From NCBI RefSeq assembly GCF_003258595.1, contig NZ_QHHQ01000004.1, forward strand, positions 124,001 through 188,000: 64,000 nucleotides of DNA, written 5' to 3'. Under the pieces are notes generated by a model. It had not been told where the DNA came from, ran no database searches, and worked only from the letters and a program-made list of their open reading frames with translations. Shown piece after piece: positions 56,980 to 64,000 of this stretch. Position numbers and translations under genes: made by a program. Position 1 is the stretch's first letter, and each line of letters starts with the position of its first letter. The stretch is from Acuticoccus sediminis (GTDB lineage: Bacteria > Pseudomonadota > Alphaproteobacteria > Rhizobiales > Amorphaceae).

Positions 56980-57789
56980 CTAGGCGCGGACGGCGACGAC
57001 GTCGAGAAGCTCGGCCTCGATCACGACCGCCTCGGCGGTGCCGATGTTGTGGCGCGTGAAGAGGGCCTCCAGGTCCTCGCGCAGATCCTCGCGGTCGTCC
57101 GGGTCGAGATCGGCGACGGCGACCATCGACGGGCCGAAATCGTTGAAATAGTGCTCCACCGTCTCCGGCACGGGCGTGCCATACTCGATCCGGTAAGGAT
57201 GCCGTGACAGGGCGAGCGAGGCGACGCCCTTTGCGAAGCGGTCGCGGACGGTCGCCTCGTCTCCCCACAGGAGCGGCGAGGGTATGTCCGGCATCGGCGC
57301 ATACTTCGCGAGCGCCGCGAAGAAGGACGCGATGAACCCGCCGTCCGCCCAGTTGCCCATGACGAGGCGCCCGCCGGGCCGCGTCACCCGCAGCATCTCC
57401 GCGGCGGCCCGCTCCGGGCGCGGCGCGAACATCGCCCCGATGAGGCTGACGGTGAGGTCGAAGGTCTCGTCCTTGTAGGGCATGTCCTCGACGTCGCCGG
57501 CGTCGAGCTTCACCTCGAGCCCGCCGGCGTGGACGAGGGCGTTCGCCTTCTCGATGTTGTTCTCGGAGAGGTCGAGGCCGGTGACCTTCGCGCCGGCCCG
57601 CGCCGCGGGCAGCGCGATCTGCCCGGTCCCGCAGGCGACGTCGAGGATCCGGTCGCCCGGACCGACCGCGAGGCGGTCGAAGAAGGCCGCGGCGCCCGGC
57701 TCCAGCGTGCGGGCCACCGTTTCGTAGTCGCCGCTGTTCCAGACGAAGTGAAGCGCGGTCTTCAGCTTGGACAGGCTTTCCTGATCCAT
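56980..57789 (-). CDS. Class I SAM-dependent methyltransferase
   Basis: A 269-residue methyltransferase with a UbiE/SmtA-like Rossmann domain. The SAM motif is ILDVACGTGQIALPAARAG, followed by GLDLSENNIEKANA, the post-I acidic motif VKLDAGDVEDMPYKDETFDL, and MLRVTRPGGRLVMGNW. The substrate is unknown. A perfect CCAAATTTGG palindrome lies in the promoter region, suggesting control by a dedicated regulator. It is divergent from the SPFH gene. Confidence 0.87.
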   Translation of the reverse strand: MDQESLSKLKTALHFVWNSGDYETVARTLEPGAAAFFDRLAVGPGDRILDVACGTGQIALPAARAGAKVTGLDLSENNIEKANALVHAGGLEVKLDAGDVEDMPYKDETFDLTVSLIGAMFAPRPERAAAEMLRVTRPGGRLVMGNWADGGFIASFFAALAKYAPMPDIPSPLLWGDEATVRDRFAKGVASLALSRHPYRIEYGTPVPETVEHYFNDFGPSMVAVADLDPDDREDLREDLEALFTRHNIGTAEAVVIEAELLDVVAVRA

Positions 57790-57844
57790 GGCTCGACCTC
57801 CAGCGTGCCGCTGGACCCTTCCAGGGCCGCCTCGCGGAGGTTAG

Positions 57845-57860
57845 TGGCCAAATTTGGTCA
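57845..57860. promoter_or_regulatory. 16-bp palindrome upstream of methyltransferase gene
   Basis: TGGCCAAATTTGGTCA has a perfect CCAAATTTGG core and is palindromic except at one symmetric pair. Located 56 bases before the methyltransferase start, it is a good candidate operator. The other side is 126 bases from the SPFH gene, so it could act on both. Confidence 0.45.
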
Positions 57861-57985
57861 CAATGAGGTCCGACGCCGAAAGATGAGCGAAGTTCGCGGG
57901 ACCGGCGGCGATGTTCACGGACCTGCGCGTTGTGCGTCTCGCGCAATGTGCCCATCTTTGGAGTGGCTTCATCGAAGGACGTCCC

Positions 57986-59182
57986 ATGTTCGACTTGAAT
58001 CTAGGGATCAATCTCTACTTGATCGCCGCGGCGATCCTGGTGTTCGTGGTCATCGTCGCCGCGGTGAAGACCGTGCCGCAGGGCATGCACTACACGGTGG
58101 AGCGGTTCGGCCGCTACACCCGCACCCTTCGCCCGGGGCTCAGCATCCTGACCCCGTTCGTGGAGCGCATCGGCGACAAGATCAACATGCGCGAGCAGGT
58201 GCTCGACGTGCCGAGCCAGGAGGTCATCACCAAGGACAACGCCACGGTGACGGCCAATGGCGTGACCTTCTTCCAGGTGCTGGACGCGGCGAAGGCCGCC
58301 TACGAGGTGACCGACCTCGAGGTCGCGATCCTGAACCTCACGATGACCAACATCCGCTCCGTCATGGGGTCGATGGACCTCGACGAGCTGCTGTCGAACC
58401 GCGACGAGATCAACTCGCGGGTCCTGCGCGTGGTGGACTCGGCGGTGGACCCGTGGGGCGTCAGGATCACCCGCATCGAGATCAAGGACATCAACCCGCC
58501 GCCCGACCTCACCGCCGCGATGGCGCGGCAGATGAAGGCCGAGCGCGAGAAGCGCGCCCTCGTGCTGGAGGCGGACGGCGCCCGCCTCGCCGCCATCGCC
58601 CGCGCCGAGGGCGAGAAGCAGTCGCTGATCCTCGCGGCCGAGGGCCGGCGGGAGGCCGCGCTGCGCGACGCCGAGGCGCGCGAGCGCGCCGCCCAGGCGG
58701 AGGCGAACGCCACCACGTCCGTGTCCGAGGCGATCGCCAAGGGCTCGGTGCAGGCGATCAACTACTTCGTGGCGGACAAGTATGTCGGCGCGCTGCGCGA
58801 CCTCGCGGCGGCGCCCAACCAGCGCACGCTGATCCTGCCGGTCGATGCCGTGGCGACGCTCGGCTCCCTCGCCGGCATCGCCGAGATCGCCCGCGAGGCG
58901 TTCGGCCCGCACCCCGCAGGCGCCAGTCCCCCCACGCCGCCGCCCCCGGCCACCGACCCCTGGAGCGACATCAACGCGCGCCTCTCCGGCGTCACCCGCG
59001 CGGCGGAGACCGCGGCCGCGCCGCAGAGCGCCGTCCCGCCCGCCGGCCCGGCCCGCGAGGCAGACGCCGCCGCGACAGCAGCCCCGCAGGAGGGCGTGCG
59101 TACGGACCGGTTCCGGCGCATCAGCGAGGCGACGGAGGCGCTCGCCGAGCGGCTCGCGCGGCACGACCTGGGAGGGCGCTGA
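57986..59182 (+). CDS. SPFH/Band-7 domain membrane protein (stomatin/QmcA-like)
   Basis: A 398-residue inner-membrane protein: one N-terminal helix (LGINLYLIAAAILVFVVIVA), the SPFH domain (GMHYTVERFGRYTRTLRPG, LDVPSQEVITKDNATVTANG and GVRITRIEIKDINPP), a long Ala/Glu-rich coiled coil (~190-265), and a Pro/Ala-rich tail. Such proteins form membrane microdomain scaffolds and are usually paired with an NfeD partner, as here. NfeD follows with a two-base gap. The exact role, whether in membrane protein quality control or lipid organisation, is not known. Confidence 0.93.
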   Translation: MFDLNLGINLYLIAAAILVFVVIVAAVKTVPQGMHYTVERFGRYTRTLRPGLSILTPFVERIGDKINMREQVLDVPSQEVITKDNATVTANGVTFFQVLDAAKAAYEVTDLEVAILNLTMTNIRSVMGSMDLDELLSNRDEINSRVLRVVDSAVDPWGVRITRIEIKDINPPPDLTAAMARQMKAEREKRALVLEADGARLAAIARAEGEKQSLILAAEGRREAALRDAEARERAAQAEANATTSVSEAIAKGSVQAINYFVADKYVGALRDLAAAPNQRTLILPVDAVATLGSLAGIAEIAREAFGPHPAGASPPTPPPPATDPWSDINARLSGVTRAAETAAAPQSAVPPAGPAREADAAATAAPQEGVRTDRFRRISEATEALAERLARHDLGGR

Positions 59183-59186
59183 GGTG

Positions 59187-59681
59187 ATGCTCCTCCTCGC
59201 CGTCCTGCGCGACCTCGGCCCCTACGCGTGGTTCATCGTTGGGGCGCTGTTCCTCATTGCCGAGGTGGTGCTGCCGGGGATCAACCTGATCTGGTTCGGC
59301 GCGGCCGCCTCGGCGACGGGACTTGCGGCGCTCGCCTGGCCGCCGGCGTTCGGCAGCGGCCTCGGCTGGGAGGGGCAGATGGTGGCCTTCATCGGCTTCG
59401 CGGCGGTCAGCGTGATTGGCGCCCGCTTCCTCGCCGCGCGGCGCTTCGACGACGGTGCCGACCGCGTCAACCGCGACCTGACGGCCTATGTCGGGCGCGA
59501 GCTCGTGCTCGCCGAGCCCATCGTCGCCGGGCACGGCCGCGCCCATTGGGGCGACAGCCTCTGGCGCGTGACCGGGCCGGATCTGCCGGCGGGCGAGCGC
59601 GTGCGCGTCGTCGGCGTCGACGGGGCGACCCTGCGGGTCGAGCCGGTCCACGCCGTGCTGGGCGAGGCGCGGACGGCCTGA
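59187..59681 (+). CDS. NfeD family membrane protein
   Basis: A 164-residue protein with three to four hydrophobic segments (AWFIVGALFLIAEVVLPGINLIWFG and onward) and a C-terminal OB-fold domain (LTAYVGRELVLAEPIVAGHG, GDSLWRVTGPDLPAGERVRV). It is the short NfeD form (YbbK/YuaF-like), without the protease domain. The ATG at 59187 is used; GTG one codon earlier is possible. Directly after the SPFH gene, it forms the standard SPFH-NfeD pair. Confidence 0.92.
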   Translation: MLLLAVLRDLGPYAWFIVGALFLIAEVVLPGINLIWFGAAASATGLAALAWPPAFGSGLGWEGQMVAFIGFAAVSVIGARFLAARRFDDGADRVNRDLTAYVGRELVLAEPIVAGHGRAHWGDSLWRVTGPDLPAGERVRVVGVDGATLRVEPVHAVLGEARTA

Positions 59682-59795
59682 CGGGGCTCACCGGTGTTCG
59701 GCACGGCCCCCGCCGGCGCGCCTTACCCGTGCATAACCGGGACACCCCTCCGCCGGCCCCTTCCGGGCGGGGGGAGCGGGCGGCAGACTTGGGCC

Positions 59796-60545
59796 ATGCT
59801 GGCTTATCCTTTCGGTCCTCTCGTCGAAGGCACGTGGGTCGAGCGCCGCAAGCGCTTCATGCTCGACGTCGCCCTCCCCGACGGCACCATGATCACCGCC
59901 CACTGCCCCAACACCGGGGCGATGACGGGCCTCACGAACCCGGGCGCGCGCGTCCTGCTGTCGGTGTCGGACAACCCGAAGCGGCGCTACCGGCACACGC
60001 TGGAGGCGGTCGAGGCGGACGGCGTCTGGGTCGGCGCCAACACGCAGAACCCCAACCGCGTCGCCCTCGCGCTGGCGCGCGCCCGCGTCGCCCCCTTCCC
60101 CGCGGCCGGCGAGATCCGGCCGGAGGTGAAGTACGGCAAGGCGGAGCGGATCGACATCCTCGTGACCGGCGAGGACGGGCGGCGCACCTTCATCGAGATC
60201 AAGAACGTCCACATGCTGGAGCGGCCCGGCGAGGCCTCGTTCCCCGACTGCGTCACCGCGCGCGGCGCCAAGCACCTCGGCGCGCTGGCGGACGTCGTGG
60301 CGGCGGGCGACGACGCGCTGACGGTCTTCCTCATCCAGCGCGGCGACTGCGACGTCTTCCGTCTCGCCCGGCATATCGATACGGCATACGGCGAAGGCTT
60401 CGACAGGGCGCTCGCCGCCGGGGTCCGTTTCGCTGCGCTGAGGTGCAGCATATCGCCGGAAGGCATCCACGCGGACGGCCTGATCCCGATTCTGGACGGC
60501 ATGACCGACGTGCAATTGAGCCAAGCTGCCCGCGTGGCCGCCTGA
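59796..60545 (+). CDS. sfsA: DNA/RNA nuclease SfsA
   Basis: A 249-residue SfsA-family protein. Conserved blocks are PLVEGTWVERRKRFMLDV, AHCPNTGAMTGLTNPG, the nuclease-type EIKNVHM (FIEIKNVHML) and FPDCVTARGAKHL. The family was first named as a sugar fermentation regulator and later proposed to be a nuclease. It is followed by map after 60 bases. The start at 59796 gives the usual amino terminus; the longer open frame does not. Confidence 0.93.
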   Translation: MLAYPFGPLVEGTWVERRKRFMLDVALPDGTMITAHCPNTGAMTGLTNPGARVLLSVSDNPKRRYRHTLEAVEADGVWVGANTQNPNRVALALARARVAPFPAAGEIRPEVKYGKAERIDILVTGEDGRRTFIEIKNVHMLERPGEASFPDCVTARGAKHLGALADVVAAGDDALTVFLIQRGDCDVFRLARHIDTAYGEGFDRALAAGVRFAALRCSISPEGIHADGLIPILDGMTDVQLSQAARVAA

Positions 60546-60605
60546 CACCTTGCGTTTCGCCGCCAAAACGCCGAGATAAGTCCAGCGGAAGGAGGCACGG
60601 CGGAC

Positions 60606-61421
60606 ATGGTGGAGTTTATTGATGCGGACGTCGCGCCTGCTCGCAACACGGGCCAGGTGCGGATCTACGGCAAGGACGCCTTCGCCGCGATGCACGCCGC
60701 CGGGTCGCTGACCGCGAAATGCCTCGACGAGCTGGAGGACTTCATCGTCCCCGGCACCACGACGGAGGCCATCGACGAGTTCGTCATGGCCTTCGCCGAG
60801 AAGCACGACGTCATTCCGGCGACGCTGTACTACCGTGGCTACCGCCACGCGACGTGCACCTCCATCAACCACGTGGTCTGCCACGGCATCCCGTCCCCCA
60901 AGCCGCTGAAGGAAGGCGACGTCCTCAACGTGGACGTGACCTTCATCCTAGACGGCTGGCACGGCGATTCGTCCCGTATGTACCGCGTCGGGCAGATCCG
61001 CCGCGCGGCCGACCGTCTGCTGGACGTGACGCTCAAGGCGCTCGACCTCGGCGTGAAGGCCGCCGTCCCGGGCAACACCACCGGCGACATCGGCTACGCG
61101 ATCCAGACCTACGTCGAGGGCGAGCGCTGCTCCGTGGTGCGTGAGTTCTGCGGCCACGGCGTTGGCCGGCTGTTCCACGACATGCCGAACATCCTGCACT
61201 ACGGCCGTCCCGGTGACGGTGTGCGGCTGCAGCCGGGGATGATCTTCACCATCGAGCCGATGGTGAACCTCGGCCGACCGCACGTGAAGGTCCTGTCGGA
61301 CGGGTGGACGGCGGTGACGCGCGACCGCTCGCTGTCGGCGCAGTACGAGCACACCGTCGGCATCACCGAGGACGGGTGCGAGATCTTCACGTTCTCCCCG
61401 CACATGGTCGTCACCGACTAA
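60606..61421 (+). CDS. map: Type I methionine aminopeptidase
   Basis: Removes the initiator Met from nascent proteins. The 271-residue protein has all five metal ligands in order: Asp in NVDVTFILDGWHGDSS (two), His in GHGVGRLFHDMP, Glu in FTIEPMVNLG, and Glu in YEHTVGITEDG. HGIPSPKPLKEGDVLNVDVT and TCTSINHVVCHG are typical of the proteobacterial group. GGAGG is visible upstream of the ATG. Confidence 0.97.
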   Translation: MVEFIDADVAPARNTGQVRIYGKDAFAAMHAAGSLTAKCLDELEDFIVPGTTTEAIDEFVMAFAEKHDVIPATLYYRGYRHATCTSINHVVCHGIPSPKPLKEGDVLNVDVTFILDGWHGDSSRMYRVGQIRRAADRLLDVTLKALDLGVKAAVPGNTTGDIGYAIQTYVEGERCSVVREFCGHGVGRLFHDMPNILHYGRPGDGVRLQPGMIFTIEPMVNLGRPHVKVLSDGWTAVTRDRSLSAQYEHTVGITEDGCEIFTFSPHMVVTD

Positions 61422-61486
61422 CCAATCAGAGATTGCATCTTCGGTGCAATCTAAAGTAATCTTCCCTCGAGAACGGGGGTGGATCC

Positions 61487-62506
61487 ATGGCCGAGCAGGA
61501 CCGCGGCACAGAGCGGGTTTCGAGCGCTGCACTGACCCTGCTTCGCGCCGCGATCTCGGCCCACGCCGCCCAGTCGGGCAGCGGGCAACCGGCGCGTAAG
61601 CGAACCTCCCCCACAACCGCCACGCCGCCGGAGACCAGGTCATCGCCGGACGAGGCGCGCCGTTCATCCGAGACTGCCCGGGACGATCCGGCCGCTTCGG
61701 CGGAGCGCCCTGCCCGGCTCCGCCATCCCGCCGGGGACGATCCCGCTCGGCATCCGGAGGCCAACCAGGCGGAGCTTTTCGGAGAAGGGCCGGACGCGCC
61801 GGCGAGAGCCAGTGGCGACGAGGGGCAGCGCCGCATCAGCGTCGACCTGTCGAGCGGGCATCGCGACCGGCTGCGGGCGCGCTTCGACCGCGGCGAGACG
61901 CTACCGGAATACGAACTCCTCGAGCTTCTCCTCTTCCGCTCCATCCCACGCCGCGACACGAAGCCGATCGCCAAGGCGCTGATCGCCGAGTTCGGCTCCT
62001 TCGCCGCGGTTCTCGCCGCCCCCGCCGCGCGGCTGATGGACGTGAGCGGCGTCGGCGAGCGTGTCGTCGGCGACTTCCGGCTGATCCGCGCGGCGGCCGA
62101 GCGGCTGACCCACGACGCCCTCGCCGACCGCGTCGTCCTCAGCTCGACCGACGCCGTGGTCGACTTCTACCGTGCCAGACTGCGCGGGCTGGAGCGGGAG
62201 GAGTTCCACGTCCTCTACCTCGACAAGAAGAACAAGATGCTGGTGTCGGAATGTGCCGGTGCGGGGACCGTCGACCACACGCCGGTCTACCCGCGCGAGG
62301 TGCTGAAGCGGGCGCTGGAGCTCGGCGCGAGCGCGATCGTCCTGATCCACAACCATCCGTCCGGTGACCCGGCCCCATCGCGGGCGGACATTGCCGTCAC
62401 CGCGAAGATCATCGACGGGGCGCGGCCGCTGGGGCTTGCGGTGCACGACCACATCATCATCGGCGCCAACACGTACATCTCGCTGCGCAGCGAGGGGTAC
62501 GTGTAG
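61487..62506 (+). CDS. radC: RadC family (JAMM/MPN domain) protein with long N-terminal extension
   Basis: A 339-residue RadC/UPF0758 protein, about 110 residues longer than usual. The conserved part begins near residue 125 (GHRDRLRARFDRGETLPEYELLELLLF), then a helix-hairpin-helix (LMDVSGVGERVVGDF). The C-terminal JAMM metalloprotease-like site is LIHNHPSGDPAPSRADI. The first ~120 residues are Arg/Ser/Pro/Ala-rich and likely disordered. The function of RadC is unsettled; a strict DNA-repair role has been withdrawn for E. coli. It is convergent with speE. Confidence 0.92.
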   Translation: MAEQDRGTERVSSAALTLLRAAISAHAAQSGSGQPARKRTSPTTATPPETRSSPDEARRSSETARDDPAASAERPARLRHPAGDDPARHPEANQAELFGEGPDAPARASGDEGQRRISVDLSSGHRDRLRARFDRGETLPEYELLELLLFRSIPRRDTKPIAKALIAEFGSFAAVLAAPAARLMDVSGVGERVVGDFRLIRAAAERLTHDALADRVVLSSTDAVVDFYRARLRGLEREEFHVLYLDKKNKMLVSECAGAGTVDHTPVYPREVLKRALELGASAIVLIHNHPSGDPAPSRADIAVTAKIIDGARPLGLAVHDHIIIGANTYISLRSEGYV

Positions 62507-62523
62507 GCGTCCGGCGACGGTCC

Positions 62524-63414
62524 CTACCCCTCCGGCGTCAGCGGAGCGGGCGGGGCCACCAGGTCGGCGATGTAGGGCGGGAGCGCGAAGGCCGCACGGT
62601 GCACCGCCGGCGTCCAGTAGCGCGTGGCAAGGCCCAGCCCCTCCGCCCGCTTCTCGAGGGTCGCCTCGGAGACGGACTTCAACGACGGGTCCGTCGACAG
62701 GAAAGCGTGCGCCATCGGCCCGCCGGTGTAACTCGGCACCGTCGACAGGAAGAACGCGACGTCCTCGAAGACCCCGCGCAGCGTCTCGGCATGGCCGCCG
62801 AACCAGCCGCCGGTCAGGAACGGCATCCCGGACTGGCAGACCATGACGCCCCCCGGCCGCAGCAGCCGCCGGCAGTCGGCATAGAAGGCGGACGTGAAGA
62901 GCGCCGCGCCGGCCCCCATCGGATCAGGCGAGTCGACGATGATCGCGTCGAATTCCGCCTCCGCCTCGCGCACGAAGCGGGCCCCATCGTCGATCACGAG
63001 GTCGAGGCGCGGGTCGTCGAAGGCCCCTCTCGAGATGGACGGCATCTCGCTCACCATGAGGTCGACGACGGCGCGGTCGATCTCCACCAGCGTGACGCGC
63101 GACACCGGGTGACGCAGTACCTCCCGCGCCACGCCGCCGTCGCCCCCGCCGAGGACGAGGACGTCGCGCACCGCGCCGTGGGCGAAGAGCGCCACGTGCG
63201 ACATCATCTCGTGATAGACGAACTCGTCCCCGGTGGTGACCTGGATGGCGCCGTCGAGGGTGAGGACGCGGCCGAAGCTCGGATTGTCGAACACGACGAG
63301 CGTCTGCTCGCCGTGCACCTCGCGCACCGCCCGGGTCACTTTCAGCGAGGTGCGGAACCCCGCCTCCTCATTGACGGCTTCCGTGATCCACCCTGCGCCG
63401 GCCGGCGCCGTCAA
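62524..63414 (-). CDS. speE: Spermidine-synthase-like aminopropyltransferase
   Basis: Transfers the aminopropyl group of decarboxylated SAM to putrescine. The 296-residue protein has GRVLTLDGAIQVTTGDEFVYHEMMSH, the SAM-binding VLVLGGGDGGVAREVLRHP, VEIDRAVVDL, and the catalytic Asp motif IVDSPDPMGAGAALF (usually DSTDPxGPA). The start is TTG at 63412-63414, sharing three bases with the speD stop, so the pair is coupled. No better start is available in frame. Confidence 0.92.
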   Translation of the reverse strand: MTAPAGAGWITEAVNEEAGFRTSLKVTRAVREVHGEQTLVVFDNPSFGRVLTLDGAIQVTTGDEFVYHEMMSHVALFAHGAVRDVLVLGGGDGGVAREVLRHPVSRVTLVEIDRAVVDLMVSEMPSISRGAFDDPRLDLVIDDGARFVREAEAEFDAIIVDSPDPMGAGAALFTSAFYADCRRLLRPGGVMVCQSGMPFLTGGWFGGHAETLRGVFEDVAFFLSTVPSYTGGPMAHAFLSTDPSLKSVSEATLEKRAEGLGLATRYWTPAVHRAAFALPPYIADLVAPPAPLTPEG

Positions 63415-63872
63415 AGCCCGCGGCCGCGCAGGAACTCGCTGACGGCGATGTGGCTCGGCGAGAACGCCTTGCGCAGCACCTCGATGCAAGCCTGCGGCTC
63501 GGTCTCGCCGCACATGAAGATGTCGAGCGCGGCGTACCGGTGCTCGGGCCAGGAGTGGATCGAGATGTGACTCTCCGCCAGGACCGCGACGCCGGACACA
63601 CCACCATTCTCGTCAAAGTGGTGCAGATGCACGTGAAGGAGGGTGGCACCGGCCACTTCGACGCACTCTTTCAGCGTCTCCTCGATGTGCGCCAGATCGT
63701 CCAGGCGCTCCCCACCGTAGACGTCAACGATGATGTGCGCGCCGGCGCAGCGAACGCCGTCACGCAACATCATGTGCTCATCGGCCGATGCGGTCGCTGC
63801 CGGCATTTCGGCGATGAAATCCTCGTCCACGACGTCATCGATCGTGCGGGTCAGGGGGCGGTGTTGAGCCAT
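63411..63872 (-). CDS. speD: S-adenosylmethionine decarboxylase proenzyme
   Basis: Makes the aminopropyl donor for spermidine. The 153-residue prokaryotic class 1B proenzyme self-cleaves before Ser101 in LAESHISIHSWPEHRYAALD, producing a pyruvoyl group. His in the IHSWPE part and Cys in IFMCGETEPQAC are the expected catalytic residues. It begins with ~35 residues not found in the shortest homologues. GAGGTGG lies about nine bases before the ATG. It overlaps speE by four bases. Confidence 0.96.
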   Translation of the reverse strand: MAQHRPLTRTIDDVVDEDFIAEMPAATASADEHMMLRDGVRCAGAHIIVDVYGGERLDDLAHIEETLKECVEVAGATLLHVHLHHFDENGGVSGVAVLAESHISIHSWPEHRYAALDIFMCGETEPQACIEVLRKAFSPSHIAVSEFLRGRGL

Positions 63873-63922
63873 CCGCGTGTGCCACCTCGTTCTTCGTAGT
63901 CAAACATTCGGTTCCGGTCGCG

Positions 63923-63951
63923 AACGTATGCGCACACGCCCGCGCAATCAA
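63923..63951 (-). promoter_or_regulatory. Candidate promoter of speD-speE
   Basis: On the minus strand TTGATT (63946-63951) is 17 bases from TACGTT (63923-63928), with a start-proximal leader of about 45 bases. This is weak but the best match in the region; bases 63952-64000 show no gene. Confidence 0.4.
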
Positions 63952-64000
63952 GTCGCGAGGCGCACTCAGCGCGCATCCCGCGACACACGTCATAATCGCG

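Noticed and set aside
1-64000. CRISPR arrays, tRNA or rRNA genes, insertion sequences
   Set aside because: No regularly spaced repeats, cloverleaf-type sequences, rRNA stretches or transposase genes were recognised in any gap.

Overview
This is a high-GC, gene-dense chromosomal segment of an alphaproteobacterium, most likely of the order Hyphomicrobiales (Rhizobiales). The evidence is gene order and content: rimP-nusA-ylxR-infB-rbfA; tsf-pyrH-frr-uppS-cdsA-dxr-rseP-bamA-lpxD-fabZ-lpxA-lpxI-lpxB, with lpxI rather than lpxH; gltX facing comEC; a DUF1236 secreted protein; and TRAP, Mo-hydroxylase and CoA-transferase catabolic genes. A marine genus such as Acuticoccus would fit, but that is only a guess. 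I saw no rRNA, tRNA, insertion sequence, prophage or CRISPR array.

Layout. 1-6.4 kb (minus strand) is the translation/transcription operon rimP, nusA, ylxR, infB and the first codons of rbfA. 6.6-9.5 kb (minus) holds rppH, a glutathione-peroxidase-like gene, a pyridoxamine-phosphate-oxidase-like flavoprotein and a short-chain dehydrogenase, with a 146-bp imperfect palindrome at 8465-8610. 9.7-16.3 kb holds gltA, an MFS transporter, gltX and comEC. 16.3-30 kb is one long minus-strand cell-envelope/translation block running from tsf to lpxB.

30.1-53.8 kb is an accessory, mainly catabolic stretch: beta-carbonic anhydrase, a TPP enzyme with a CaiB-type CoA-transferase, ribA, a three-subunit molybdenum hydroxylase, DUF1236, folD-purU, a GNAT enzyme, a DadA-like FAD oxidoreductase, a second CoA-transferase, hyuAB, a TRAP transporter, a degenerate amidase-fold protein and a 54-residue membrane protein. 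This stretch separates tsf (leftward) from rpsB (rightward, 54.0 kb), two genes that are neighbours in most bacteria. Each now has its own apparent promoter, and rpsB ends at a strong terminator.

54.0-64 kb returns to general functions: rpsB, two c-type cytochromes, a methyltransferase, an SPFH/NfeD membrane pair, sfsA, map, radC and the polyamine pair speD-speE.

The most unusual points are the split rpsB/tsf pair around a catabolic island; an amidase-family gene overlapping dctM that has lost its catalytic residues; an aspartate in place of the catalytic glutamate of the Mo hydroxylase; a probable CTG start for ylxR; and several palindromic intergenic elements.
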